The position numbers were made by a program, and so were the translations under genes. The notes under the pieces are model-generated. The model ran no database searches, was not told the DNA's origin, and was given only the letters and a program-made list of their open reading frames with translations. Positions 1 to 8,938 of a DNA stretch of 64,000 nucleotides are shown piece by piece; position 1 is the first letter of the stretch; each line of letters starts with the position of its first letter. This stretch comes from Sinomonas cellulolyticus (GTDB lineage Bacteria > Actinomycetota > Actinomycetes > Actinomycetales > Micrococcaceae), in NCBI RefSeq assembly GCF_014656475.1, contig NZ_BNCM01000003.1:124001-188000 (forward strand), written 5' to 3'.

Positions 1-84
1 GTGCACCTTGAGGGTGTCACCGGGAGCGAACTCCGGGATGTCGGAGCGCAGCGAAGCGGCGTCAACGGCGTCGAGAATGTTCAT
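1..84 (-). CDS. rplS: 50S ribosomal protein L19, N-terminal part (runs off the window)
   Basis: Only the first 28 codons are present; the gene continues past the left edge. The reading starts [10 protein letters not shown] and continues through [10 protein letters not shown], which is the characteristic start of bacterial L19, a large-subunit protein at the interface with the 30S subunit. The ATG at 82-84 is preceded by a good AGGAGA ribosome binding site seven bases upstream. It is the last gene of the rpsP-khpA-rimM-trmD-rplS order typical of actinobacteria, but a 230-base gap separates it from trmD, so it probably also has its own promoter (see 261-269). Confidence 0.93.
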   Translation of the reverse strand, partial: MNILDAVDAASLRSDIPEFAPGDTLKVH

Positions 85-260
85 GATCTTCTCCTGGCAG
101 ATGCCACAGGCCACCTGCTTTGGTGTGCGGCCCACACCGCACTGAGGCGGCAGAGCCCGAATCCTTGACCGCCAGCCGAAAGCCCCGGCGAGGCGGCGTG
201 TCCGTTCCGTTGGCCAGGGCCCCCTGTGGCAGGTCCCGTGCCCGGCAGACACAACGATCC

Positions 261-269
261 ATTGTGCCA
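261..269 (-). promoter_or_regulatory. Candidate extended -10 promoter of rplS (TGG-CACAAT)
   Basis: On the minus strand this reads TGGCACAAT, a TGn extension joined to a CACAAT -10-like hexamer, inside the trmD-rplS gap. The same nine bases occur ahead of rpsP (2578-2586) and smc (20580-20588). A start here would give rplS a leader of about 170 nt. The leader contains small hairpins (for example GGTGTG/CACACC near 126-142), but I recognise no known leader RNA. Inferred from motif only. Confidence 0.4.
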
Positions 270-315
270 CAGGGCAGCCGTGCGGCGCATCTTGAGACGC
301 GGGCAGGCGCGGCTC

Positions 316-1140
316 TCAGGCCCGGCGCAGCTTCCCGTCGGCGACCTCGTAGCCGAGCTCGCGCAGCACCGACCGCTCGGCCTTCCCGTACGGCGCAGCG
401 TCCGCCCCGTCGAGCAGCTCGGGGCGCCGGGCCGCCGTGCGGCGCAGCTGCTGCTCGAGCCGCCACGACGCGATCCTCCCGTGGTTGCCCGAGAGCAGGA
501 CCTCGGGCACCTCGAGCCCTCGCCAGGACGAGGGCTTGGTGTAGACCGGGTACTCGAGGAGCCCGTCGGCGTGGGACTCCTCCACGAGGGACTCAGGGTT
601 GCCCACCACACCGGGAATGAGCCTGCCGACGGCCTCGACCATCGCCATGACGGCCACCTCTCCCCCGTTGAGGACGTAGTCCCCGATGCTCACGGGGCGC
701 ACGTCGAAGCCCTCAGCGGCCCACTGGAGGACTCTTTCGTCGATCCCCTCGTAGCGGCCGCACGCGAAGGCGAGCGTGGGCTCCTCGGCCAGCTCGTAGG
801 CCATCGCCTGGGTGAAGACCGCCCCTGCTGGGGACGGCACGATCAGGACCGGACGGCGGGGGGCGACGGCGGCGTCGTCGCGCGTCCCCTCCGCTGCGGA
901 CATCCGCGACTGTTCGGCGAGCACCTTCTCGAGGGCGAGCCCCCACGGCTCCGGCTTCATCACCATGCCGGCGCCGCCGCCGTAGGGCGTGTCGTCCACG
1001 GTGTGGTGCCGGTCGAAGGTGAAGTCACGCAGATCGTGCACGGCCAGGCTCAGGAGGCCGTCCTCCTGGGCGCGGCCGAGCAGCGAGAGCCGCAGCGGTG
1101 CCAGATAGTCCGGGAAGATGCTGACGACGTCGATCCGCAC
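316..1140 (-). CDS. trmD: tRNA (guanine(37)-N(1))-methyltransferase
   Basis: TrmD makes m1G37 in tRNAs that read CNN codons, using S-adenosylmethionine, and so prevents +1 frameshifting. The protein (274 aa) starts [13 protein letters not shown] and carries the SPOUT trefoil-knot motifs: VPSPAGAVF near residue 101, [11 protein letters not shown] near 130 and [11 protein letters not shown] near 150. A slightly longer variable insert (about residues 79-98) precedes the knot. The GTG start directly follows the TAG stop of rimM with no intervening base, so translation is probably coupled. Identification is secure from the motifs and from the rpsP-rimM-trmD-rplS order. Confidence 0.97.
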   Translation of the reverse strand: MRIDVVSIFPDYLAPLRLSLLGRAQEDGLLSLAVHDLRDFTFDRHHTVDDTPYGGGAGMVMKPEPWGLALEKVLAEQSRMSAAEGTRDDAAVAPRRPVLIVPSPAGAVFTQAMAYELAEEPTLAFACGRYEGIDERVLQWAAEGFDVRPVSIGDYVLNGGEVAVMAMVEAVGRLIPGVVGNPESLVEESHADGLLEYPVYTKPSSWRGLEVPEVLLSGNHGRIASWRLEQQLRRTAARRPELLDGADAAPYGKAERSVLRELGYEVADGKLRRA

Positions 1141-1650
1141 CTATGCCTCCCGGTTGAGCTCGAACAGCCCGGGCGGGGGCACCACGACCACGAATCCGCC
1201 CTCGAGGTCCACCTCGGGCACGATCTCCTCGACGAACGGCACGAGCACCTCGCCGTCGGGAGTGTCCACAACGAGGAGGTCCTGGACCGGCATGGTCTGC
1301 AGCGCGGACACCGTGCCCACGTCGCGCCCATCCACGCGGACGGCCAGACCCACGAGCTCGTGCTCGTACCAGCCCTCGTCGTCGTCCTCGAGCTCATCGG
1401 AGTCCAGGAACAGCTTCGCGCCGCGCAGCTCCTCGGCGCGGTTGCGGTCCGGGACCTCGGAGAAGGAGAGGAGGAGGATGTCCTTGTTCCACCGCGCCGC
1501 GCGCAGCGTCAGAGGTCCGTGGGACGCGGGCTCGACCGTGAACTGGGTCCCCGGCACGAACCGGTCTTCCGGGGCGTCGGTGAAGACCTGGGCCGTGACC
1601 TCCCCGCGGATGCCGTGCGGCTTGCCGATCCTGGCGACCTGGACGTGCAT
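1141..1650 (-). CDS. rimM: Ribosome maturation factor RimM
   Basis: RimM binds S19 and assists assembly of the 30S head. The 169-aa protein begins MHVQVARIGKPHGIRGEV, the family signature (GRI.KPHGIRGEV), and has the usual two parts: an N-terminal beta-barrel (to about residue 90) and a C-terminal PRC-barrel with the acidic DDEGWYEHELVG linker segment followed by VGTVSALQTMPVQDLLVV. The stop codon abuts the trmD start. A hairpin (1713-1748) lies between the upstream khpA gene and rimM, so rimM-trmD may be expressed at a different level from rpsP-khpA. Confidence 0.96.
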   Translation of the reverse strand: MHVQVARIGKPHGIRGEVTAQVFTDAPEDRFVPGTQFTVEPASHGPLTLRAARWNKDILLLSFSEVPDRNRAEELRGAKLFLDSDELEDDDEGWYEHELVGLAVRVDGRDVGTVSALQTMPVQDLLVVDTPDGEVLVPFVEEIVPEVDLEGGFVVVVPPPGLFELNREA

Positions 1651-1712
1651 GGCTGTTCGGGCTCCTGACTCTGTGGCAGTCCACCCAGGGGACGGACATC
1701 GGTGAAAACGGC

Positions 1713-1748
1713 TCCGGCCCCTCCACCCCGGCGGGGAGAGGGGCCGGA
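1713..1748 (-). terminator. Hairpin between khpA and rimM, probable attenuator/terminator
   Basis: An 11-bp perfect inverted repeat (arms 1713-1723 and 1738-1748, TCCGGCCCCTC and its complement) encloses a smaller GC stem. On the minus strand it is followed within a few bases by GTTTT. It lies inside the operon, so it looks like an internal partial terminator that would reduce read-through from rpsP-khpA into rimM-trmD. Structure seen; function inferred. Confidence 0.6.
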
Positions 1749-1772
1749 TTGGCCTTGCTGGCGGCGTGTCGC

Positions 1773-2015
1773 CTACCGGCGGCGGTCGGTGTCCACGACG
1801 TCGACACGGACCTGCTCGCCGTCCGCGAGGGCAGCGACCACCGTGCGCAGCGCGCGGGCGGTGCGTCCCTGGCGGCCGATGACACGGCCCAGGTCGTCTT
1901 GGTGGACGCGCACTTCGAGGATGTCGCCGCGGCGGGTGGACTTCGCCTGGACCGCTACATCATCCGGGTTGTCCACGATGCCGCGGACAAGGTGCTCGAG
2001 TGCCTCGGCGAGCAA
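1773..2015 (-). CDS. khpA: KH-domain RNA-binding protein KhpA
   Basis: A small (80 aa) protein with a single KH domain: the VIGRQGRTARALR segment is the GxxG loop (GRQG) that grips single-stranded RNA. KhpA/YlqC proteins are global RNA chaperones that usually sit between rpsP and rimM, as here. The start is a TTG one base after the rpsP stop; no better start fits the conserved MLAEALEHLVRGIVD beginning. Related proteins work with a second KH/Jag protein (KhpB), which is not in this window. Confidence 0.9.
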   Translation of the reverse strand: MLAEALEHLVRGIVDNPDDVAVQAKSTRRGDILEVRVHQDDLGRVIGRQGRTARALRTVVAALADGEQVRVDVVDTDRRR

Positions 2016-2016
2016 T

Positions 2017-2439
2017 CTACTCAGCCTCAGCCTCGGCGGGAGCGTCAGCTCCAGCAGGGGTCTCGGCCGGAGCCTCTTCCTTGGCGGACTTCGGCGCCTC
2101 GGGAAGGATCACGGAACCCTTCTCGGGGGCCACGAAGGCCTCCTTGCCCTTCGGGGTCCTCAGCGTGCCCTCGGTGCCCGGAAGGCCCTTGAACTTCTGC
2201 CAGTCACCCGTGATCTTGAGGATCGCCGCAACCTGCTCGGTCGGCTGGGCGCCGACACCGAGCCAGTACTGGGCACGCTCCGAGTTGACCTCGATGAACG
2301 AGGGCTCCTCGGTGGGGTGGTACTTGCCGATCTCCTCGATCGCACGGCCATCGCGCTTGGTGCGCGAGTCGGCGACGACGATGCGGTAGTACGGGGCGCG
2401 CATCTTGCCGAAGCGCTTGAGACGAATCTTAACGGCCAC
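2017..2439 (-). CDS. rpsP: 30S ribosomal protein S16
   Basis: S16 is an early-assembling 30S protein. The mature N-terminus [20 protein letters not shown] is diagnostic. The start chosen is the GTG at 2437-2439, preceded by an AGGAG ribosome binding site; the frame is open further upstream but without family similarity. The total of 140 residues is long for S16 because of an Ala/Glu/Pro-rich C-terminal tail from about residue 110 ([19 protein letters not shown]), a common actinobacterial feature. It is the first gene of the rpsP-khpA-rimM-trmD series. Confidence 0.97.
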   Translation of the reverse strand: MAVKIRLKRFGKMRAPYYRIVVADSRTKRDGRAIEEIGKYHPTEEPSFIEVNSERAQYWLGVGAQPTEQVAAILKITGDWQKFKGLPGTEGTLRTPKGKEAFVAPEKGSVILPEAPKSAKEEAPAETPAGADAPAEAEAE

Positions 2440-2577
2440 TGTTGTGGTCACTCCTGTATCTGAACATGAGGCGAGCCCGGACTTTTCCGCTCCCGTGGGG
2501 CGGGCCGTACTTTGCCAGGGCTCAGATGGACGCAATGGGCACGGAGAGAGGGGGCCGGGCACATCGAGTACCTGACT

Positions 2578-2586
2578 ATTGTGCCA
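2578..2586 (-). promoter_or_regulatory. Candidate extended -10 promoter of the rpsP operon (TGG-CACAAT)
   Basis: Minus-strand TGGCACAAT, identical to the elements at 261-269 and 20580-20588. A CTGACC hexamer lies 16 bases upstream as a possible -35. It sits between the stop of the unknown upstream gene and rpsP and would give a leader of about 130 nt. Motif match only; no start site is known. Confidence 0.45.
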
Positions 2587-2601
2587 CAGATGGCGGGCTG
2601 G

Positions 2602-3063
2602 TCAGGAGCCTGCCCAGACGTAGAGCTCCTGCTTGTCGGAATCGTCGACGTCGGCGGCCAGCTTGGCGAGCTGTTCGACGTACCCGTAGGCCTCCTGGGC
2701 GTCGAACGGGAGGTCTTCCTGGTCGACCCAGGCGGCAGCGACGCGCTCGACCGCGTCCGCCTCGCCCTCCTCCGACTCGTAGGCGAGGAGCTCCGCCAGG
2801 GCACGGACCATGGTGGTGGGGACAGCGAGAAGGCTGTCGGAGCCGACGTCGACCATGGTCAGCTCGTAGTCGGCTCCCGCCGCGTGCACTGCGGCGCCGA
2901 CGAGCGTTCCGAGCTGCTCTATCTCATAGTCGGAGACGCCGGGGATGCGGAGCCCGCCGTTGTCCTCGGCGGCGGCGGCGCCCCCGTCCAGTTCCGCGGC
3001 GCGGCTGATCGCCTCGGGATGGGTGGCGACGAAGATCTCGGCGAAGGGACTGGGAGCGGACAC
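2602..3063 (-). CDS. Conserved acidic protein of unknown function
   Basis: I do not recognise this 153-residue protein. The GTG start at 3061-3063 is supported by a GGGGGAAGAA ribosome binding site; the open frame upstream of it has the composition of non-coding sequence. The protein is strongly acidic, with no signal peptide, no membrane segment and no cysteine motif. It reads as two helical-looking halves: an Ala/Glu-rich N-terminal half (AEIFVATHPEAISRAAEL) and a C-terminal half with an acidic DDSDKQELYVW end. It lies between the rpsP operon and the VOC gene, both on the same strand, with a terminator-like hairpin in front of it, so it is probably an independent unit. Confidence 0.7.
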   Translation of the reverse strand: MSAPSPFAEIFVATHPEAISRAAELDGGAAAAEDNGGLRIPGVSDYEIEQLGTLVGAAVHAAGADYELTMVDVGSDSLLAVPTTMVRALAELLAYESEEGEADAVERVAAAWVDQEDLPFDAQEAYGYVEQLAKLAADVDDSDKQELYVWAGS

Positions 3064-3108
3064 TTCTTCCCCCTCTACGGGCTCTGGGCGGCTCGCCCTG
3101 ATCAGCGG

Positions 3109-3141
3109 CTCATCGTGCCGCGCATGCGCGGACACGATGAG
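3109..3141 (-). terminator. Hairpin downstream of the VOC gene
   Basis: A 9-bp outer stem (CTCATCGTG with CACGATGAG) and a 6-bp inner stem (CCGCGC/GCGCGG) separated by a single bulged base lie 17 bases after the VOC stop codon. There is no clear U tract. A terminator is the simplest reading. Confidence 0.6.
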
Positions 3142-3157
3142 CGTAGCGCAGCAGGAC

Positions 3158-4042
3158 TCAGGCTTCCACGACGGCCATGCGGAGGCGGTTGCGCCACGGG
3201 TCCTCGAAGCGGAGTTCCGCGCCCGTGTGCGCAGTGGTGATCCCTGCGGCCTTGAGACGGTCGGCCGCGGCCAGGATGTCGTCCTGTCCGGGAACACCGA
3301 TCAGGACCTCGCCGAGGCCGAGGGTGTCCTTGCGGGGTCCGGCGCCGCGGGAGTTCCACACATTCATGGCCATGTGGTGGTGGTAGCCACCGGCGGAGAC
3401 GAAGAGCGCCTGGCCGTGCCAGCCCGCCGTCCGTTCGAACCCGAGGGTGTCGACGTAGAACTTCTGCGCCGTCTCGATGTCGCCGACCTGGAGGTGGACG
3501 TGGCCGACTCCGGCCGACGACTCCTGCTGGCCGCCGAGCGAGGCCTCCGTGAGGTTCTGGTTGAGGAAGGCCTGGGGCGGAAGGGGAAGGCTGTCCATGA
3601 CGACCTGGCCCCCGTTCCACTGCCACGTGTCACGGGGCTTGTCGAAGTAGAGCTCGACGCCGTTGCCCTCCGGGTCGGTGAAGTAGAACGCCTCGGAGAC
3701 GAGGTGGTCGGCACTGCCGGCGAACAGCCGGGGATCGTACTGCGCGGCCGTGGCGACAGTCGCGGCCAGGTCTGCACGGTTGTCGAAGAGGATCGCGGTG
3801 TGGAACAGGCCCGCCTCGCCCCGGCCGGGGATCTGGAGGCCAGCGGCGGGGCTGAGGTGGATGACCGGCACGCCTCGACGGCCGAGGTAGACACCACCGA
3901 GCGATTCGCTGATCGGAACGAGGCCGAGCGCACGCTGGTAGTAGTCGAGCATGAGCTTCATGTCGCCGACCTTGAGCATGACGGTGCCCATGCTGAGGTC
4001 GGCGGGAAGGAGGTCTTGGGTGTGGACGGCGGGGGAAGTCAT
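3158..4042 (-). CDS. Two-domain VOC (glyoxalase/extradiol dioxygenase) family protein, CatE-like
   Basis: This 294-aa protein has two tandem VOC modules. Module one (about 15-150) begins MGTVMLKVGDMKLMLDYYQRALG and includes DPEGNGVELYFDKP; module two (about 180-290) begins GVGHVHLQVGDIETAQKFYVDTLGF. The layout (metal-binding His and Glu in HVHL and GNGVELYF) resembles Bacillus CatE/MhqA-type ring-cleavage dioxygenases, so oxidation or detoxification of quinones or catechols is a reasonable guess; the substrate is not established. The ATG has a TAGGAG ribosome binding site and overlaps the amidohydrolase stop by four bases, but the gene also has its own promoter with an embedded palindrome (4074-4102), which suggests inducible control. 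Confidence 0.85.
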   Translation of the reverse strand: MTSPAVHTQDLLPADLSMGTVMLKVGDMKLMLDYYQRALGLVPISESLGGVYLGRRGVPVIHLSPAAGLQIPGRGEAGLFHTAILFDNRADLAATVATAAQYDPRLFAGSADHLVSEAFYFTDPEGNGVELYFDKPRDTWQWNGGQVVMDSLPLPPQAFLNQNLTEASLGGQQESSAGVGHVHLQVGDIETAQKFYVDTLGFERTAGWHGQALFVSAGGYHHHMAMNVWNSRGAGPRKDTLGLGEVLIGVPGQDDILAAADRLKAAGITTAHTGAELRFEDPWRNRLRMAVVEA

Positions 4043-5199
4043 CGTGTTCTCCTACTGCTGGGGTCTGGCATCAAGTGTACGTTTACTTGAAGCTTCAAGC
4101 AAGCCCCTTTATTCCTTCCCTCCCCTGCGATCCGCACGCCGTCGCGCAGCACGTGGAGCGGCGAGGCGAGCGTCGCCGCCTCGCGCCGGGGATCCTCGGC
4201 GTAGAGCACGACGTCGGCCGGGTCGCCTTCGGCGATCCCCGCGGCTCCCAGCCAGTCACGGGCAGCCCACGCGGCGGCATCGAGTGCGGCCGGCACCCCG
4301 ATCGCGCGCGCGAGCTCGGCGACCTCGTCGGCGATCCGTCCGTGGGCGATCACGGTGCCGGCGTCCGTGCCCGCGTAGATCGGGACCCCGGCGGCGTGCG
4401 CCGCGGCGATCCGCTCATGCCTGCCCTCCCACAGCGCGCGCATGTGCGCCGCGTAGCGCGGGAACTTTGCCTCGCCGCGGTCCGCGATGCCGGGGAAGGT
4501 AGCGATGTTCACGAGCGTCGGGACGATCGGGATCCGCGACTCCGCGAGACGTGGGATGTGGCGTACCTGGAGGCCGGTCGCGTGCTCGAGGCAGTCGATG
4601 CCGGCGTCGAGGAGGTGGTCGATCGTCTCCTCGGCGAACGTGTGCGCCGTGACACGCGCACCTTCCCCATGCGCGGCGGCAACGGCCTCGCGCACGACGG
4701 CGGGCGGGAACGCGGGTGCCAGATCGCCGGCGTCCCGGTCGATCCAGTCCGCGACGATCTTGACCCAGCCGTCCCCCGCACGCGCCTCGGCGCGTACCGC
4801 GTCGACGAGGCCCTCGGGATCGACCTCGAGCGCGAGGCCGCGCAGGTAGCGGCGGGACCTCGCGAGGTGCCGCCCGGCGCGCACGAGGCGCGGAACGGCG
4901 TCGTGCGTCCGGAGGAAGCGCGTGTCGGTGGGGCTGCCGCAGTCGCGAACGAGCAGCACACCCGCGGCGGCCTCGGCGCGCGCGTGGGCGAGGGCCGCGT
5001 CGCGGTCCGGCGCACCGCCGGCCACGAGCCCGATGTGGCAGTGCGCGTCGACCAGGCCCGGGAGGACCCAGCCCGCGAGCTGCACGGCCGGACCCGGCGG
5101 TTGGGTATACGTGATCCGGCCGTCGACGATCCACGCCTCGGCGCACTCCTGAAAGGGACCGAGCAGCACGGGACCGGTCAGATGGAGGACGCTCTGCAC
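4039..5199 (-). CDS. Metal-dependent amidohydrolase (imidazolonepropionase-like)
   Basis: An amidohydrolase-superfamily TIM-barrel enzyme of 386 aa. Visible motifs in order are the metal-binding HCHIG (near residue 53, the HxH motif), VKIVADWID (possible carboxylated Lys), TAHTFAEETID and CLEHATG (metal His residues) and YAGTDAGT (catalytic Asp). The substrate cannot be told from sequence. The GTG start at 5197-5199 lacks a ribosome binding site but has TAGGCT six bases upstream on its strand, consistent with a leaderless message. The last 25 or so residues, after HVLRDGVRIAGEG, extend past the usual family end and encode the promoter/operator of the next gene. Confidence 0.85.
   Translation of the reverse strand: MQSVLHLTGPVLLGPFQECAEAWIVDGRITYTQPPGPAVQLAGWVLPGLVDAHCHIGLVAGGAPDRDAALAHARAEAAAGVLLVRDCGSPTDTRFLRTHDAVPRLVRAGRHLARSRRYLRGLALEVDPEGLVDAVRAEARAGDGWVKIVADWIDRDAGDLAPAFPPAVVREAVAAAHGEGARVTAHTFAEETIDHLLDAGIDCLEHATGLQVRHIPRLAESRIPIVPTLVNIATFPGIADRGEAKFPRYAAHMRALWEGRHERIAAAHAAGVPIYAGTDAGTVIAHGRIADEVAELARAIGVPAALDAAAWAARDWLGAAGIAEGDPADVVLYAEDPRREAATLASPLHVLRDGVRIAGEGRNKGACLKLQVNVHLMPDPSSRRTR
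4074..4102 (-). promoter_or_regulatory. Promoter with embedded operator for the VOC gene
   Basis: On the minus strand TTGCTT (4097-4102) and TACACT (4074-4079) are separated by exactly 17 bases, a good -35/-10 pair. A perfect 14-bp palindrome, CTTGAAGCTTCAAG (4086-4099), lies across the -35 and spacer, and TCAAGT/ACTTGA half-sites overlap the -10. This is the classic geometry for repression by a MarR/HxlR-type dimer; no such regulator gene is adjacent. All of it lies inside the last codons of the amidohydrolase gene. Confidence 0.65.
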
Positions 5200-5205
5200 G
5201 CGTCC

Positions 5206-5227
5206 AGCCTATAGATCGTGCTAGGGT
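5206..5227. promoter_or_regulatory. Overlapping divergent promoters of the amidohydrolase and thiC
   Basis: Minus-strand TAGGCT (5206-5211) is six bases from the amidohydrolase GTG. Plus-strand TAGGGT (5222-5227) is placed so that transcription would begin close to the 5' end of the TPP riboswitch; TATAGA at 5210-5215 is an alternative. The two -10 boxes are only ten bases apart, so the two polymerases are likely to exclude each other. Inferred from motifs. Confidence 0.45.
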
Positions 5228-5237
5228 CCAACGCGTC

Positions 5238-7100
<1,863 letters not shown>

Positions 7101-7152
7101 GCCGGATCCCTCCGCGCCCGCGGCCAGGATGCAGCGGCGGGGTGCGGGCAGG

Positions 7153-7202
7153 CGACGGCGGAAGGGGCACCTCCGCTTTCGGAGGTGCCCCTTCCGCCGT
7201 CG
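7153..7202. terminator. Bidirectional terminator between convergent thiC and ffh
   Basis: A perfect stem of 23 bp (arms 7153-7175 and 7180-7202) with a four-base CTTT loop separates the 3' ends of thiC and ffh. It is one of the longest perfect hairpins in the window, and being symmetrical it can serve both genes. Neither side has a long T tract. Confidence 0.85.
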
Positions 7203-7216
7203 TGCGCTCAGAGGCG

Positions 7217-8797
7217 CTACCTGCCGAGGTACTTCTCGAAGCCCTTGGGCAGGTTGAGCGAGGACGGGTCGAAGTCCTTGGCCTGCGCCCCGCCGAAGGA
7301 GGAGCCCTGCGCGGCGTCGAGCGCCTTCGACGCCCCGGCGGCCCGCCGCGCCTCGGCCTCGCGCTGCTGCTGCGCCGCCTTGGCCGGGTTGCCCGACTTC
7401 GCCTTCTTCTTGCCCTTGGCCGGGCCCTTCTTCGAGCCGCCCATCCCGGGCATGCCGGGCATCCCCGGGATCCCGCCGCCCTGCGCCATCTTGCGCATCA
7501 TCTTCTGGGCCTGGCCGAACCGCTCGAGGAGGCCGTTGACCTCGGAGACGTGCACGCCCGAGCCCTTCGCGATGCGGGCACGGCGCGAGCCGTTGATGAT
7601 CTTCGGTGCGACGCGCTCGTGCGGGGTCATGGACCGGACGATGGCCTCGACGCGGTCGATCTCGCGCTCGTCGAACTGCTCGAGCTGCTGCCGGAAGTTC
7701 TGGGCTCCCGGCATCATCATGAGCATCTTCTTCATCGAGCCCATCTTGCGGATCTGCTGCATCTGGGAGAGGAAGTCCTCGAGGGTGAAGTCCTCCTGGT
7801 CGGCGAACTTCTTCGCCATCCGGGCGGCTTCGTCCTTGTCCCAGTTCTTCTCGGCCTGCTCGATGAGCGTCAGGACGTCGCCCATGTCCAGGATGCGCGA
7901 GGCCATGCGGTCGGGGTGGAACAGCTCGAAGTCGTCGAGGCCCTCGCCCGTGGAGGCGAACATGACCGGGCGTCCCGTGACGGACGCGACGGAGAGTGCC
8001 GCGCCGCCGCGCGCGTCGCCGTCGAGCTTCGAGAGCACGACGCCGGTGAAGTCCACGCCCTCCTCGAAGGCCTTGGCGGTGTTGACCGCGTCCTGGCCGA
8101 TCATCGCGTCGATGACGAACAGGACCTCGTCCGGGTTGACCGCGGCCCGGATGTCGGCGGCCTGCCGCATCAGCTCGGCGTCCACGCCGAGGCGGCCGGC
8201 CGTGTCGACGATCACGATGTCGTGGAGCTTCGCGCGGGCCTCGGCCACGCCGTCGCGGGCGACGGCGACCGGGTCGCCGGTGGGTGCCTCGAACTCGGAC
8301 TGGATGCCGGGATGCGGGGCGAACACGGCCACGCCGGCGCGCTGGCCGACCACTTGAAGCTGGGTGACCGCATTGGGGCGCTGGAGGTCGGCAGCCACGA
8401 GGATCGGGGAATGCCCCTGGCCCTTGAGCCACTTGCCGAGCTTGCCGGCCAGGGTCGTCTTGCCCGCACCCTGGAGGCCCGCGAGCATGATCACCGTGGG
8501 CGGGTTCTTGGCCAGCCGAAGGCGCCGGGTCTCGCCGCCGAGGATCGCCTGGAGCTCCTCGTTGACGATCTTGACGACCTGCTGGCTCGGATTCAGCGCA
8601 CCGGAGACCTCCGCGCCGAGTGCGCGCTCGCGGATCCGTGCCGCGAAGTCGCGGACCACCGGCACCGCCACATCGGCGTCGAGGAGCGCACGCCGGATCT
8701 CACGGACGGTGGCGTCGACATCCGCCTCGCTCAGGCGGCCCTTGCCGCGGAGATTCTTGAACGTCGCAGTCAGACGGTCCGAGAGGGAGTTGAACAC
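7217..8797 (-). CDS. ffh: Signal recognition particle protein Ffh (SRP54)
   Basis: Ffh with 4.5S RNA targets ribosomes translating membrane proteins to FtsY. The 526-aa protein has the N domain (1-90), a G domain with G1 GLQGAGKT (107-114), DTAGRLG and SKLDGDARGG, and a methionine-rich M domain (MGSMKKMLMMMPGAQN onwards) with the RNA-binding SRRARIAKGSG segment. A Lys/Ala-rich C-terminal tail ends FEKYLGR, as in other actinobacteria. The GTG start gives the conserved MFNSLSDRL. Its partner ftsY lies 7 kb away on the same strand; a 4.5S RNA gene was not found here. Confidence 0.97.
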   Translation of the reverse strand: MFNSLSDRLTATFKNLRGKGRLSEADVDATVREIRRALLDADVAVPVVRDFAARIRERALGAEVSGALNPSQQVVKIVNEELQAILGGETRRLRLAKNPPTVIMLAGLQGAGKTTLAGKLGKWLKGQGHSPILVAADLQRPNAVTQLQVVGQRAGVAVFAPHPGIQSEFEAPTGDPVAVARDGVAEARAKLHDIVIVDTAGRLGVDAELMRQAADIRAAVNPDEVLFVIDAMIGQDAVNTAKAFEEGVDFTGVVLSKLDGDARGGAALSVASVTGRPVMFASTGEGLDDFELFHPDRMASRILDMGDVLTLIEQAEKNWDKDEAARMAKKFADQEDFTLEDFLSQMQQIRKMGSMKKMLMMMPGAQNFRQQLEQFDEREIDRVEAIVRSMTPHERVAPKIINGSRRARIAKGSGVHVSEVNGLLERFGQAQKMMRKMAQGGGIPGMPGMPGMGGSKKGPAKGKKKAKSGNPAKAAQQQREAEARRAAGASKALDAAQGSSFGGAQAKDFDPSSLNLPKGFEKYLGR

Positions 8798-8904
8798 GTG
8801 CCCCAGTCGCTTTCAGTCGAGGTTCGATGAGGCCGCCTTCCAGTCCGCGTGGACCGGCAGCGGCGGCCGACCCGCCGAGAGACGGGCCACGGCCATCCTT
8901 AAGG

Positions 8905-8932
8905 TTACCAACCGGCTGGGGGGTGGCATGCT
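8905..8932 (+). promoter_or_regulatory. Candidate promoter of zwf
   Basis: TTACCA (8905-8910) and CATGCT (8927-8932) are 16 bases apart, and the GTG start of zwf begins six bases after the -10 hexamer. This fits a leaderless message, and no ribosome binding site is present. The same CATGNT-GGGG-GTG context occurs ahead of the larger dynamin-like gene (start 43621). Confidence 0.45.
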
Positions 8933-8938
8933 GGGGTC

